Of a DNA stretch of 64,000 bases, positions 15,585 through 23,650 are shown piece by piece. A program made the translations under genes and the position numbers. A model generated the notes under the pieces. The model did no database searches, was not told where the DNA came from, and was given only the letters and a program-made list of their open reading frames with translations. Positions within the stretch are counted from its first letter, which is position 1, and each line of letters opens with the position of its first letter. This DNA comes from Clostridium_AB sp036639235 (lineage in GTDB: Bacteria > Bacillota > Clostridia > Clostridiales > Caloramatoraceae): contig NZ_JAVWJB010000003.1 in the NCBI RefSeq assembly GCF_036639235.1, positions 38,248 to 102,247 of the forward strand, read 5' to 3'.

Positions 15585-17510
15585 ATGAATTTATTAACAT
15601 TAGAAAATATATCAAAAAGTTATTCAGAGAAGAAATTATTAAATAATATAAACCTTGGAATAAATGAAGGTGACAAAATTGGTATTATAGGAATAAATGG
15701 AACTGGAAAATCTACACTCCTTAAAATAATTGCAGGGCTTGATGAGTTTTATGAAGGTAAAATTGTTAAAGGTAGTAAGGTTAGAATAGAATATCTTCCA
15801 CAGAATCCTGAGTTTGAGGGTGAAGATACTGTATTAAAGCAGGTTTTTAGAGGATCATCTAAGGAAATGACATTACTTAGGGATTATGAAGCTCTTCTTA
15901 GCAAATTATCTAGTGGAGAAGATGTTAATGATAAATTAATTACAGTTCAAACAGAAATAGATTCACTAGGTCTTTGGGAAATGGAAAGTGAAGCTAAAAA
16001 AATATTAATGAAGCTTGGAATTACTGACTTTACTAAGAAGATTAAGCATCTTTCAGGTGGTCAAAAGAAGCGTGTTGCCCTTGCAGGTGCGTTAATTACC
16101 CCATGTGATATTTTAATACTTGATGAGCCTACTAACCATATGGATAATGAAACAATAACATGGCTTGAAGAATTTATATCAGGTAAGCAGTCAACCCTTG
16201 TTATGATTACCCATGATAGATACTTTTTAGATAATGTTACAAATAGAATTGTTGAACTTGATAGAGGAAATTTATATAACTATGAAGGTAACTACTCAGT
16301 ATATCTTGAGAAGAAGCTTGAAAGAGAAGAAAATGATAGGGCACGTGAGGACAAAAAGCAAAGCCTTATTAGAACAGAACTTAAGTGGGTAAGAAGGGGA
16401 GCTAAGGCTAGAACAACAAAGCAAAAAGCTAGACTTCAAAGATTTGATGAACTTGTAAGTAGTGTTAACGATATTAGAAAAGAGACACTTGATATATCAG
16501 TTGCATCATCAAGACTTGGTAAGAAAATACTTGAGATTAAGAATATAGGAAAGTCATATGAGGGAAGAAATCTTATAAATGATTTTTCATATACTGTTCT
16601 TAGAAATGATAGAATTGGTATTATAGGACCTAATGGTATAGGGAAGTCTACACTAATGAAGATACTAAGCGGGAATCTACAGGTAGATAGTGGAGTTGTT
16701 GAAACTGGTGAAACAGTTAATATAGGCTACTTCTCCCAGGAATGCGATGATATGGACGAGAATCTTCGTGCTATAGATTACATTAAGGAAGCAGCTGAGT
16801 TTATAGAAAATGCTGAGGGCATAAAAATTTCAGCATCTCAGATGTGTGAAAGATTCTTGTTCGATGGAACAATGCAGTATACTCATATTAAAAACCTGTC
16901 AGGTGGAGAGAGAAGAAGAATATATCTTTTAAGAACACTTGCAAAGGCTCCGAATGTACTACTTCTTGATGAGCCTACAAATGACCTTGATATTGAAACT
17001 CTAAAAATACTAGAAGAGTATATAGATGAGTTTAATGGGGCGGTTATAGTAATATCCCATGATAGATACTTTCTAGATAGGGTTTGTGATAAGATATTTG
17101 CCTATAATGGTAATGGGATTATTAAGGAGTATACTGGAAACTATAGTGATTATATTTTAAGAAGAGAAATTGATCTTATAGAGGAAGAAAGAAATTCTGA
17201 ACCTGAAGTTAAATTAGATAAGGAAAAAAAGCCTCAGGTTAAGGAAAAGACCTTAAAAACTAAATTCTCTTTTAAGGAACAAAGAGAATTTGAAACAATA
17301 GATCAGGATATTGAGGATATAGAAAGTAAAATTTCCTCAGTTGATAAGGAAATAGAAAATGCATCAACGAACTATGCATTACTTGAGGAATTACTTCAAA
17401 AGAAGCAGGACCTTGAGTTAAAGTTAGAGGAAAAATACGAAAGATGGGAAGTTTTAAATGAGCTAAACGAGGAAATTGAGAGAAATAAGGAGCTTATAAA
17501 GAAAAAATAG
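15585..17510 (+). CDS. ABC-F family ATPase, Uup-like
   Basis: ABC-F proteins have two ATP-binding cassettes and no membrane domain, and act on the ribosome. This one has 641 residues: cassette one with GINGTGKST, LSGGQKKRVALAGAL and DEPTNHMD; a charged linker; cassette two with GPNGIGKST, LSGGERRRIYLLRTL and DEPTNDLD; and a C-terminal tail (about 540-641) of heptad-like charged helices. That coiled-coil tail marks the Uup subgroup, tied to ribosome assembly or stalling in E. coli. It is transcribed alone, from a promoter that may include TATAAT near 15553. Confidence 0.9.
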   Translation: MNLLTLENISKSYSEKKLLNNINLGINEGDKIGIIGINGTGKSTLLKIIAGLDEFYEGKIVKGSKVRIEYLPQNPEFEGEDTVLKQVFRGSSKEMTLLRDYEALLSKLSSGEDVNDKLITVQTEIDSLGLWEMESEAKKILMKLGITDFTKKIKHLSGGQKKRVALAGALITPCDILILDEPTNHMDNETITWLEEFISGKQSTLVMITHDRYFLDNVTNRIVELDRGNLYNYEGNYSVYLEKKLEREENDRAREDKKQSLIRTELKWVRRGAKARTTKQKARLQRFDELVSSVNDIRKETLDISVASSRLGKKILEIKNIGKSYEGRNLINDFSYTVLRNDRIGIIGPNGIGKSTLMKILSGNLQVDSGVVETGETVNIGYFSQECDDMDENLRAIDYIKEAAEFIENAEGIKISASQMCERFLFDGTMQYTHIKNLSGGERRRIYLLRTLAKAPNVLLLDEPTNDLDIETLKILEEYIDEFNGAVIVISHDRYFLDRVCDKIFAYNGNGIIKEYTGNYSDYILRREIDLIEEERNSEPEVKLDKEKKPQVKEKTLKTKFSFKEQREFETIDQDIEDIESKISSVDKEIENASTNYALLEELLQKKQDLELKLEEKYERWEVLNELNEEIERNKELIKKK

Positions 17511-17572
17511 TTCACTAAATAGTTTATTATTTAACAATCTACAAGGTTAAAAATGTAAGTTTATTTATAATT

Positions 17573-17599
17573 AGGCACCGGATTTGTTCGGTGTCTTTT
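17573..17599 (+). terminator. Terminator after the Uup-like gene
   Basis: Arms GGCACCG and CGGTGTC (one G-U pair) around an 8-base loop, followed by TTTTCTT. The stretch 17600-17793 is AT-rich leader for the next gene; I see no further element in it. Confidence 0.7.
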
Positions 17600-17793
17600 C
17601 TTATAATCGGAAAATAAAAAGTAAATATCTTAAAAATGTTCGGTATAACATTTGTAAAAAGTTAAAAACATAAATTTTATTAAGTTTTCTACAAATTATT
17701 ATGGTAAAAAGCTGAATGATAGTATAAAATAAATTTGTAAGAAGAAATAACACTTAATTCAAGTTTAATTAATAAAACTAAGGGGGAATATTA

Positions 17794-18987
17794 ATGTCAA
17801 GATTAATAGGAACATCAGCAAGAGGTTTAAGAGCTCCAATTATTAAAGAGGGAGATAACCTAGCACAAATAGTTGTAGATTCAGTTATGGAAGCAGTAAC
17901 AACTGAAGGTATAGTTATGGGGGATAAGGACGTTATAGGAATTACAGAATCACTTGTTGCAAGAGCACAAGGAAATTACATATCAATTCAAGATATAGCA
18001 AACGACATAAAGGCTAAGTTTGATGGGGAAATTGCAGTAATGTTCCCAATACTAAGCAGAAATAGATTTTCACTAATTCTTAAGTCAATAGCACTTAGTG
18101 GAAGAAAAATGCACCTATTCCTAAACTACCCATCAGATGAAGTTGGTAACCACCTAATGGATATCGACATGATGGATGAAAAGGGAGTTAACCCATACAA
18201 GGATGTACTTACAGAAGCTAAGTACAGAGAATTATTTGGGGAGAAGGTAGAACATCCATTTACAGGAATTGACTACGTTCAAATGTACAGAGACATTGTT
18301 GAAGAAGCAGGTGGAGAAGTTGAAATTTACCTAGCTAACGATCCAAGGGAAGCTCTTAAGTACACAGACCAAATTCTAGTGGCTAACATCCACGAAAGAC
18401 ATAGAACTAAGAGAATAATGAAGGCAGCTGGAGCTAAGGTTGTTTACGGACTTGATGATATAGCATCAACTTCAGTAAATGGAAGTGGATACTCAGAGTA
18501 TGGACTACTTGGTTCAAACAAGGCTACAGATGATACAATTAAGCTATTCCCAAGAGATGGAAAGAAGTTTGTTGAAACTGTTCAAGCTTCACTTAAAGAA
18601 AAGACAGGAAAGAACATTGAAGTTATGATTTACGGAGATGGAGCATTTAAGGATCCAGTAGGAAAGATATGGGAACTTGCAGATCCAATAGTATCACCAG
18701 GATTTACTGACGGTCTAGCTGGAACTCCAAACGAAATTAAGCTTAAGTATGTTGCTGACAACGATCTTAAGGATGTTGATTCATCAAAGCTTGCTGAAGA
18801 AATGAGAAAGAAGATTAAGGAAAAGGAAATGAACACTAATGCTCCAGGAAATGAAGCACTAGGAACAACTCCAAGACAAATTACTGACCTACTAGGAAGC
18901 TTATGTGACCTTGTAAGTGGTAGTGGAGATAAGGGAACACCTATTATCCTAATCCAAGGATACTTTGACAACTACGCTTCAGAGTAA
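17794..18987 (+). CDS. CofE-like (F420-0:gamma-glutamyl ligase family) protein
   Basis: The 397 residues match the F420-0:gamma-glutamyl ligase (CofE) family, which in archaea and actinobacteria adds glutamate to coenzyme F420: ISIQDIANDIKAKF, VMYGDGAFKDPVG-like and GFTDGLAGTPNEIKLKYVAD segments are visible. It is longer than the roughly 250-residue archaeal CofE, and no F420 gene lies nearby, so the true substrate in this anaerobe is doubtful; a glutamyl or other amide ligase is the safest guess. Codon use is strongly biased (AAC, TAC, GAC, AAG, CTA), the pattern of very highly expressed genes here. AAGGGGG precedes the ATG. Confidence 0.75.
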   Translation: MSRLIGTSARGLRAPIIKEGDNLAQIVVDSVMEAVTTEGIVMGDKDVIGITESLVARAQGNYISIQDIANDIKAKFDGEIAVMFPILSRNRFSLILKSIALSGRKMHLFLNYPSDEVGNHLMDIDMMDEKGVNPYKDVLTEAKYRELFGEKVEHPFTGIDYVQMYRDIVEEAGGEVEIYLANDPREALKYTDQILVANIHERHRTKRIMKAAGAKVVYGLDDIASTSVNGSGYSEYGLLGSNKATDDTIKLFPRDGKKFVETVQASLKEKTGKNIEVMIYGDGAFKDPVGKIWELADPIVSPGFTDGLAGTPNEIKLKYVADNDLKDVDSSKLAEEMRKKIKEKEMNTNAPGNEALGTTPRQITDLLGSLCDLVSGSGDKGTPIILIQGYFDNYASE

Positions 18988-19025
18988 TATTTTAATTAAT
19001 AAGTGAAAAATATCAATATAAATAA

Positions 19026-19055
19026 AAACCGGATAGGTAAATTCCTATCCGGTTT
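19026..19055. terminator. Bidirectional terminator
   Basis: Perfect 12-base arms (AAACCGGATAGG and complement), 6-base loop, T-rich flank on the right; between convergent genes. Confidence 0.85.
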
Positions 19056-19060
19056 GTTTT

Positions 19061-20371
19061 TTATTTGTTAAATGTTACTTTAATAGCCTGAATACGTCGC
19101 TCATCAATTTCATAAACTTCAAATTCTATGTTTTCATATACAGTAGAGTAGGTATTATCCACGTCTGGGATACTACCAAGTAGATCAAGTACAAATCCAC
19201 CTATACTATCAGAGGTAGATGACTCAAGTTCTAAATCAAAATATTCATTAAATTCATCAATAGGTAAAAGACCATCTACAATATACACATTATCTTCAAG
19301 TTTTTGAATTTCCTTTTCATGTTCGTCATATTCGTCTGAAATATCACCCATAACTTCTTCAACAATGTCTTCTATAGTTGCAATACCAGAGAATCCTCCG
19401 TATTCATCAATTAAAATAGCTATATGGTTTTGGGTGTGTTTAAGTTCCTTAAATAAGTCATCAATATTCTTAGTTTCAGGGAAGAAGCAAGCAGGTCTTA
19501 ATATATCACCTATGTTAAGGTTATCCGTGCCTTTAGTTAAGACTGCTTGAAATAGATCCTTAAGATATAAAATACCGATAATATTATCAGTATTATCTTC
19601 ATATACAGGAATTCTAGTAAATTTTTCTTCCATAACATTTTTAATGATTTGATCTGTTGTATTATCTATATTAATGGCAAAAACCTCAGTTCTAGGAGTC
19701 ATAATCTCCTTAGCCATAGTTTCATCAAAATCAAATATACTATGAATCATTTCTTCTTCAATATCGTTAATAATGCCATTTTCTTTACCGGCTAGAACCA
19801 TAGACTTAATCTCTTCCCTTGATATTTTGTCATCAACATCAGTTGACTTAAGTCCAAATATTCTTACAAGAACATTTGTAGAGCCTGATAATAGCTTTAC
19901 AAATGGGGTTGTTAGCTTGGATATAAAAAGAATAGGTTTTACTACACTAAGTGATATTTTCTCGGAATTTTGAAGTGCTATTCTCTTAGGAAGTAGCTCT
20001 CCTAAAACAAGAGTAATATAAGAAATTAGTATAGTAATTAAAAATAGTGAAATTTCATTGCTATATGGAATGTTAAACTTAACAAGGTACTGTGCAAAAT
20101 AGCCAGATATACTAGTAGCAGCAGATGCACTTGCAAAGAATCCAGCAAAGGTAATACCTATCTGAATAGTTGCAAGGAAGTTACTAGGTTCCTTAAGAAG
20201 TTTCTGCAAAATAATCGCGTTTTTGTTCCCCTCTTCACACAATATGTTAACTTTGTTCTTGTTAACAGAAACAATAGCCATCTCAGCTGCTGCAAAAAAG
20301 GCATTAATTAAAACTAATACTAAAATTAAAATAAATTGTGGCAATAAACTTGATGCGGGACTAGAGTCCAT
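19061..20371 (-). CDS. CNNM/HlyC-CorC family membrane protein
   Basis: A 436-residue transporter-like protein in the order: four-helix CNNM/DUF21 membrane domain (about 10-195), a CBS pair (about 215-335, with MTPRTEVFAI and ILIDEYGGFSGIATIEDIVEE), and a C-terminal CorC_HlyC domain (about 350-432). Family members export Mg2+ or Co2+, and some affect Na+; the old label hemolysin is not informative. GGGGG precedes the ATG. It diverges from topB and is convergent with the CofE-like gene. Substrate not determinable. Confidence 0.9.
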   Translation of the reverse strand: MDSSPASSLLPQFILILVLVLINAFFAAAEMAIVSVNKNKVNILCEEGNKNAIILQKLLKEPSNFLATIQIGITFAGFFASASAATSISGYFAQYLVKFNIPYSNEISLFLITILISYITLVLGELLPKRIALQNSEKISLSVVKPILFISKLTTPFVKLLSGSTNVLVRIFGLKSTDVDDKISREEIKSMVLAGKENGIINDIEEEMIHSIFDFDETMAKEIMTPRTEVFAINIDNTTDQIIKNVMEEKFTRIPVYEDNTDNIIGILYLKDLFQAVLTKGTDNLNIGDILRPACFFPETKNIDDLFKELKHTQNHIAILIDEYGGFSGIATIEDIVEEVMGDISDEYDEHEKEIQKLEDNVYIVDGLLPIDEFNEYFDLELESSTSDSIGGFVLDLLGSIPDVDNTYSTVYENIEFEVYEIDERRIQAIKVTFNK

Positions 20372-20497
20372 TATTAAATTCCCCCTTATAAAATAGTTAA
20401 TAATTATCTTAACATATCAGGATATTTTAATCAATTAGAATAAGAAAAGCGTAAATTATGATATACTCTATGTATATAAGATGAAAGGAATATTTAT

Positions 20498-22663
20498 ATG
20501 GGAAAAATATTAGTATTAGCAGAAAAACCATCTGTAGCTAGGGATATAGCTAGAGTTTTAAAGTGTAATAAAAAGGGGAATGGATTTTTAGAAGGGGATA
20601 AGTATGTTGTAACGTGGGCACTTGGGCATCTTGTTACACTATCAGACCCTGAACAATATGATGATAGATATAAGTCATGGAATATGGATGATATTCCTAT
20701 AATACCTGAAAAGTTTAAGTATTCAATTATTAAGTCATCAGGTAAGCAGTTCCAAGCAGTTAAAAGCCAATTAGGCAGAGATGATGTTAGTGAAATAGTT
20801 ATTGCAACAGATGCGGGACGTGAGGGCGAACTTGTTGCAAGACTTATATTATATAAGTCAGGATGCAAAAAGCCGATTAAGAGACTATGGATTTCATCTG
20901 TTACAGATAAGGCTATTAAGGAAGGGTTTAATAACCTTAAAAACGGAAATCAATATAATAACCTATATTCATCAGCACTTGCAAGAGCAGAAGCTGATTG
21001 GATAGTTGGAATTAACGCTACACGTGCATTAACATGTAAACACAATGCACAGCTATCATGCGGAAGAGTACAGACTCCAACTCTTGCTATGGTGCACCAA
21101 AGAGAAGAAGAGATTAGAAACTTTAAGCCTAAGGAGTTTTATACTTTAGAAGTTAAGGTAGGAAGTGATAGATTTTCATATGTATCAGGTAATGGAGAGA
21201 AGAGAATATTCTCAAAAGAAAAAGCAGAGGAAATTCTTAAAAAGGTTCAGGGGGGAGAGTTATCTATTGATGAGGTAGATAAAAAGAGTAAGAAAAGCTA
21301 CCCTAAGGGACTATATGACTTAACAACACTTCAAACAGATGCAAATAGGATATGGGGATACTCAGCTAAGGAAACCCTGTCTATTATGCAAAGGCTATAT
21401 GAAAGTCATAAGGTATTAACATATCCTAGAACTGACTCTAAATATATAAGTGATGATATAGTGGAAACCCTAAAGGATAGAGTAAAGGCTTGTAGAAGTG
21501 TTAATCCTTCAGCATGTAAAGAAATACTTTCTTATCCTATTAAGGGTACTAAGAGCTTTGTTGATAACGCTAGGGTGTCAGATCACCATGCTATAATTCC
21601 AACTGAGGAGTCACCAAACTATACAGACTTTACTAATAAGGAAAGAAATATTTACGACTTAGTTTGTAAAAGATTCCTTGCAATGCTTATGAAGCCTTGT
21701 GAATATGAAATATTAACTATAAAGGCATCTGTTAAGGGTGAGAAGTTTATAACTAGTGGTAGTAAAGTAGTTTCTAATGGGTGGAAGGATGTATATTCAG
21801 ACTCAGAAGATGAGGAAGAAGGAGAGATTAAGTCATCCTATTCAAAGGGGGATATTATAAAGTCTATATCAGTTAGTAAGAATAGAGGGCAAACAGCACC
21901 GCCTTCACTATTTAATGAAGGAACTTTACTTGCAGCTATGGAAAACCCAGCTAAGTTTATTAATACTTCTAATAAAGAAATAATTAAGACACTTGGAGAA
22001 ACAGGCGGAATAGGAACTGTTGCAACAAGAGCAGATATTATTGAGAAGTTATTTAATGGATTCCTTATAGAAAAAAGAGGTAAGGATGTAGTTGCAACTT
22101 CAAAGGGAAGACAGCTCTTGTCACTTGCACCTAAAGGGTTAACTTCACCTGAACTTACTGCTAAATGGGAAAAGAAGCTTCAAGAAATTACTAATGGTAA
22201 GTTAACTAAGGAAAAGTTTATGGAAGAAATAATATCCTATGCAAAGGAAGTAGCAAGGGATATTAAGGAAAGTGAAGATTCATTTAGACATGATAACCTA
22301 AGTACAGAAAAATGCCCAGACTGTGGGAAGAGAATGCTTATGGTTAACACTAAAAAGGGTAGAAGTCTTGTATGCCAAGACAGGGAATGTGGTCATAGAA
22401 AAAATGTTGCAATGGTTACAAACTCAAGATGTCCAAATTGTCATAAGAAATTAGAACTTAGAGGGCAAGGTGATGGAAGAATCTTTGTATGTAAGTGTGG
22501 TCATAGAGAAAAGCTTTCAGCATTTAATGAAAGAAAGAATAAGGAAAGTAATAAGGTATCTAAGAAGGAAGTCGGTAAGATAATGAAAAATATTAATAAG
22601 GAAGCTGAAGAGGATAAGAACAACCCATTTGCTTCCCTATTAAGTGGATTTAAAATAGATTAA
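20498..22663 (+). CDS. topB: DNA topoisomerase III
   Basis: TopB is a type IA topoisomerase that decatenates replicating DNA. The 721 residues begin with the TOPRIM motif (LVLAEKPSVARDIARVL) and include the DAGREGELVA motif and the active-site tyrosine in TYPRTDS at 309. The C-terminus has zinc-ribbon-like cysteine sets (CPDCGKRM...CQDRECGH and CPNCHKK...CKCGH, about 605-675), usual in clostridial forms. ATGAAAGGA-like sequence gives the ribosome site. The last four bases overlap the convergent ACT-domain gene, so the two transcripts end on each other without an obvious shared terminator. Confidence 0.96.
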   Translation: MGKILVLAEKPSVARDIARVLKCNKKGNGFLEGDKYVVTWALGHLVTLSDPEQYDDRYKSWNMDDIPIIPEKFKYSIIKSSGKQFQAVKSQLGRDDVSEIVIATDAGREGELVARLILYKSGCKKPIKRLWISSVTDKAIKEGFNNLKNGNQYNNLYSSALARAEADWIVGINATRALTCKHNAQLSCGRVQTPTLAMVHQREEEIRNFKPKEFYTLEVKVGSDRFSYVSGNGEKRIFSKEKAEEILKKVQGGELSIDEVDKKSKKSYPKGLYDLTTLQTDANRIWGYSAKETLSIMQRLYESHKVLTYPRTDSKYISDDIVETLKDRVKACRSVNPSACKEILSYPIKGTKSFVDNARVSDHHAIIPTEESPNYTDFTNKERNIYDLVCKRFLAMLMKPCEYEILTIKASVKGEKFITSGSKVVSNGWKDVYSDSEDEEEGEIKSSYSKGDIIKSISVSKNRGQTAPPSLFNEGTLLAAMENPAKFINTSNKEIIKTLGETGGIGTVATRADIIEKLFNGFLIEKRGKDVVATSKGRQLLSLAPKGLTSPELTAKWEKKLQEITNGKLTKEKFMEEIISYAKEVARDIKESEDSFRHDNLSTEKCPDCGKRMLMVNTKKGRSLVCQDRECGHRKNVAMVTNSRCPNCHKKLELRGQGDGRIFVCKCGHREKLSAFNERKNKESNKVSKKEVGKIMKNINKEAEEDKNNPFASLLSGFKID

Positions 22664-23055
22664 GAAATAATAATTTTATAGCCAGAGTTCTCTAAGCAGC
22701 CTATAGCAGTGTCTATTTGGCTGCTTTTTACTAATATATAGTCTGTATTATATGTAGAAATAGCAAATATACTTATTTTATTAGTTGCTAAAATAGTACT
22801 TATCTTAGATAGTATACCTACAAGGGAAAAATCGAGTATCCCTTCGATTTTGAGTAATGACCAATTTTTATCACAAATAATTTCATCAATATTATTTGTA
22901 GGAATCAAAGACTGAGCACAGACAATTGATAACTCTTCTTCTGATCTAGAAATAGAGTAGAAATCCCCTTTTACTGACCAAGGGGGAATTTCTTTATTTG
23001 GGTTTATTTTGCAAATGCTGTATTGGTCTTTTAAAAGATTGATAGTTAAGTTCAA
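22660..23055 (-). CDS. ACT-domain protein (COG3603 type) under a ykkC-family riboswitch
   Basis: A 131-residue protein with an N-terminal ACT-like half and a C-terminal ACT half (LDFSLVGILSKISTILATNKISIFAISTYNTDYILVK). WSVKGDFYSISRSEEELSIVC is characteristic of the COG3603 group, distantly related to the regulatory part of aspartokinase. ACT domains bind amino acids or similar small molecules; no function is established for this group that I know of. The start is TTG at 23055 with AAGGAGTGA upstream. It lies directly behind a ykkC-family riboswitch with a terminator, so its expression should follow guanidine, ppGpp or PRPP (depending on subtype). Confidence 0.85.
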   Translation of the reverse strand: MNLTINLLKDQYSICKINPNKEIPPWSVKGDFYSISRSEEELSIVCAQSLIPTNNIDEIICDKNWSLLKIEGILDFSLVGILSKISTILATNKISIFAISTYNTDYILVKSSQIDTAIGCLENSGYKIIIS

Positions 23056-23072
23056 TTAAATCACTCCTTATA

Positions 23073-23109
23073 TAAAAATAAGCCTAGGAGAATATATTCT
23101 CCAAGGCTT
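23073..23109 (-). terminator. Riboswitch expression platform (intrinsic terminator)
   Basis: Reading leftward from 23109, AAGCC and GGCTT close a stem whose inner part GGAGAAT...ATTCTCC is perfect, followed by ATTTTT. The 5' arm shares bases with the aptamer's P3 and P1, so folding of the aptamer and terminator are mutually exclusive: ligand binding should allow read-through. Confidence 0.8.
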
Positions 23110-23180
23110 TTATCCTTCCGTGTACACAACTGTGCTCATTCTCTTGGACCAGACTAGATAAACTACGGAACCCTAGAATG
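23096..23180 (-). ncRNA. ykkC-family riboswitch aptamer (guanidine-I class or orphan subtype)
   Basis: On the minus strand the conserved blocks occur in order: CTAGGGTTCCG, CTGGTCCAAGAG, ACACGG, then AAGGATAAAAGCCTTGGAGA. P1 pairs ATTCT with AGAAT, and CCGT pairs with ACGG. These match the ykkC motif. Subtype 1 senses guanidine; subtypes 2a and 2b sense ppGpp and PRPP, and other orphan forms exist. I cannot assign the subtype by eye. Confidence 0.88.
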
Positions 23181-23189
23181 ATTAGTTAA

Positions 23190-23218
23190 ATTATATAATA
23201 TATTAGTAAAAATATCAA
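23190..23218 (-). promoter_or_regulatory. Promoter of the riboswitch transcript
   Basis: Reading leftward, TTGATA (23218-23213), 17 bases, TATAAT (23195-23190). The predicted start near 23183 is a few bases before the aptamer. Confidence 0.75.
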
Positions 23219-23222
23219 ATAA

Positions 23223-23594
23223 TTACAGATTTGTAGATCTGTTTATTATATAAATAAGGATACATCCTATGAAGTAGCAAATAATATCATTTATATCAAA
23301 TGTTTGTCCGATTGCTACTGACAATATAGGATTATTTTCAAGCTTTAATAGCTTAACTATATTTATATATTGAAGGAATTCTATAAAAGTAGCAAATATA
23401 AAAATATATAGTGGTAGTAGTTTTGTTTTAATTACGAAAAGTCCCTTAATTAGAAAATATATAAGTATTACAACGAGAATATCACCAATAAAGGGTCTTA
23501 TAATCGAGTCATTAATAAATAGAGCTATAAAAAGTTCTATAATAAATGTTATAGAAAACAAAATTAGATATTTAAAGTTGAACTTAAATTTCAT
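23223..23594 (-). CDS. DUF2809-like small membrane protein
   Basis: A 123-residue membrane protein with four hydrophobic segments. GDILVVILIYFLIK, FIFATFIEFLQY and TFDINDIICYFIGC (a conserved acidic motif near the C-terminus) fit DUF2809, a family with no known function. I moved the start to the ATG at 23594, which has GGAGGT seven bases upstream; a longer frame from 23630 would begin inside the terminator of the next gene. It sits between the ABC-F gene and the riboswitch promoter. Confidence 0.75.
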   Translation of the reverse strand: MKFKFNFKYLILFSITFIIELFIALFINDSIIRPFIGDILVVILIYFLIKGLFVIKTKLLPLYIFIFATFIEFLQYINIVKLLKLENNPILSVAIGQTFDINDIICYFIGCILIYIINRSTNL

Positions 23595-23618
23595 AAATAC
23601 CTCCAAAAGAATACATAA

Positions 23619-23642
23619 AAGAGTTAGCAAAAGCTAACTCTT
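23619..23642 (-). terminator. Terminator of the second ABC-F gene
   Basis: Arms AAGAGTTAGC and GCTAACTCTT with a 4-base loop, followed by TT on the minus strand. Confidence 0.8.
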
Positions 23643-23650
23643 AAATTTGA

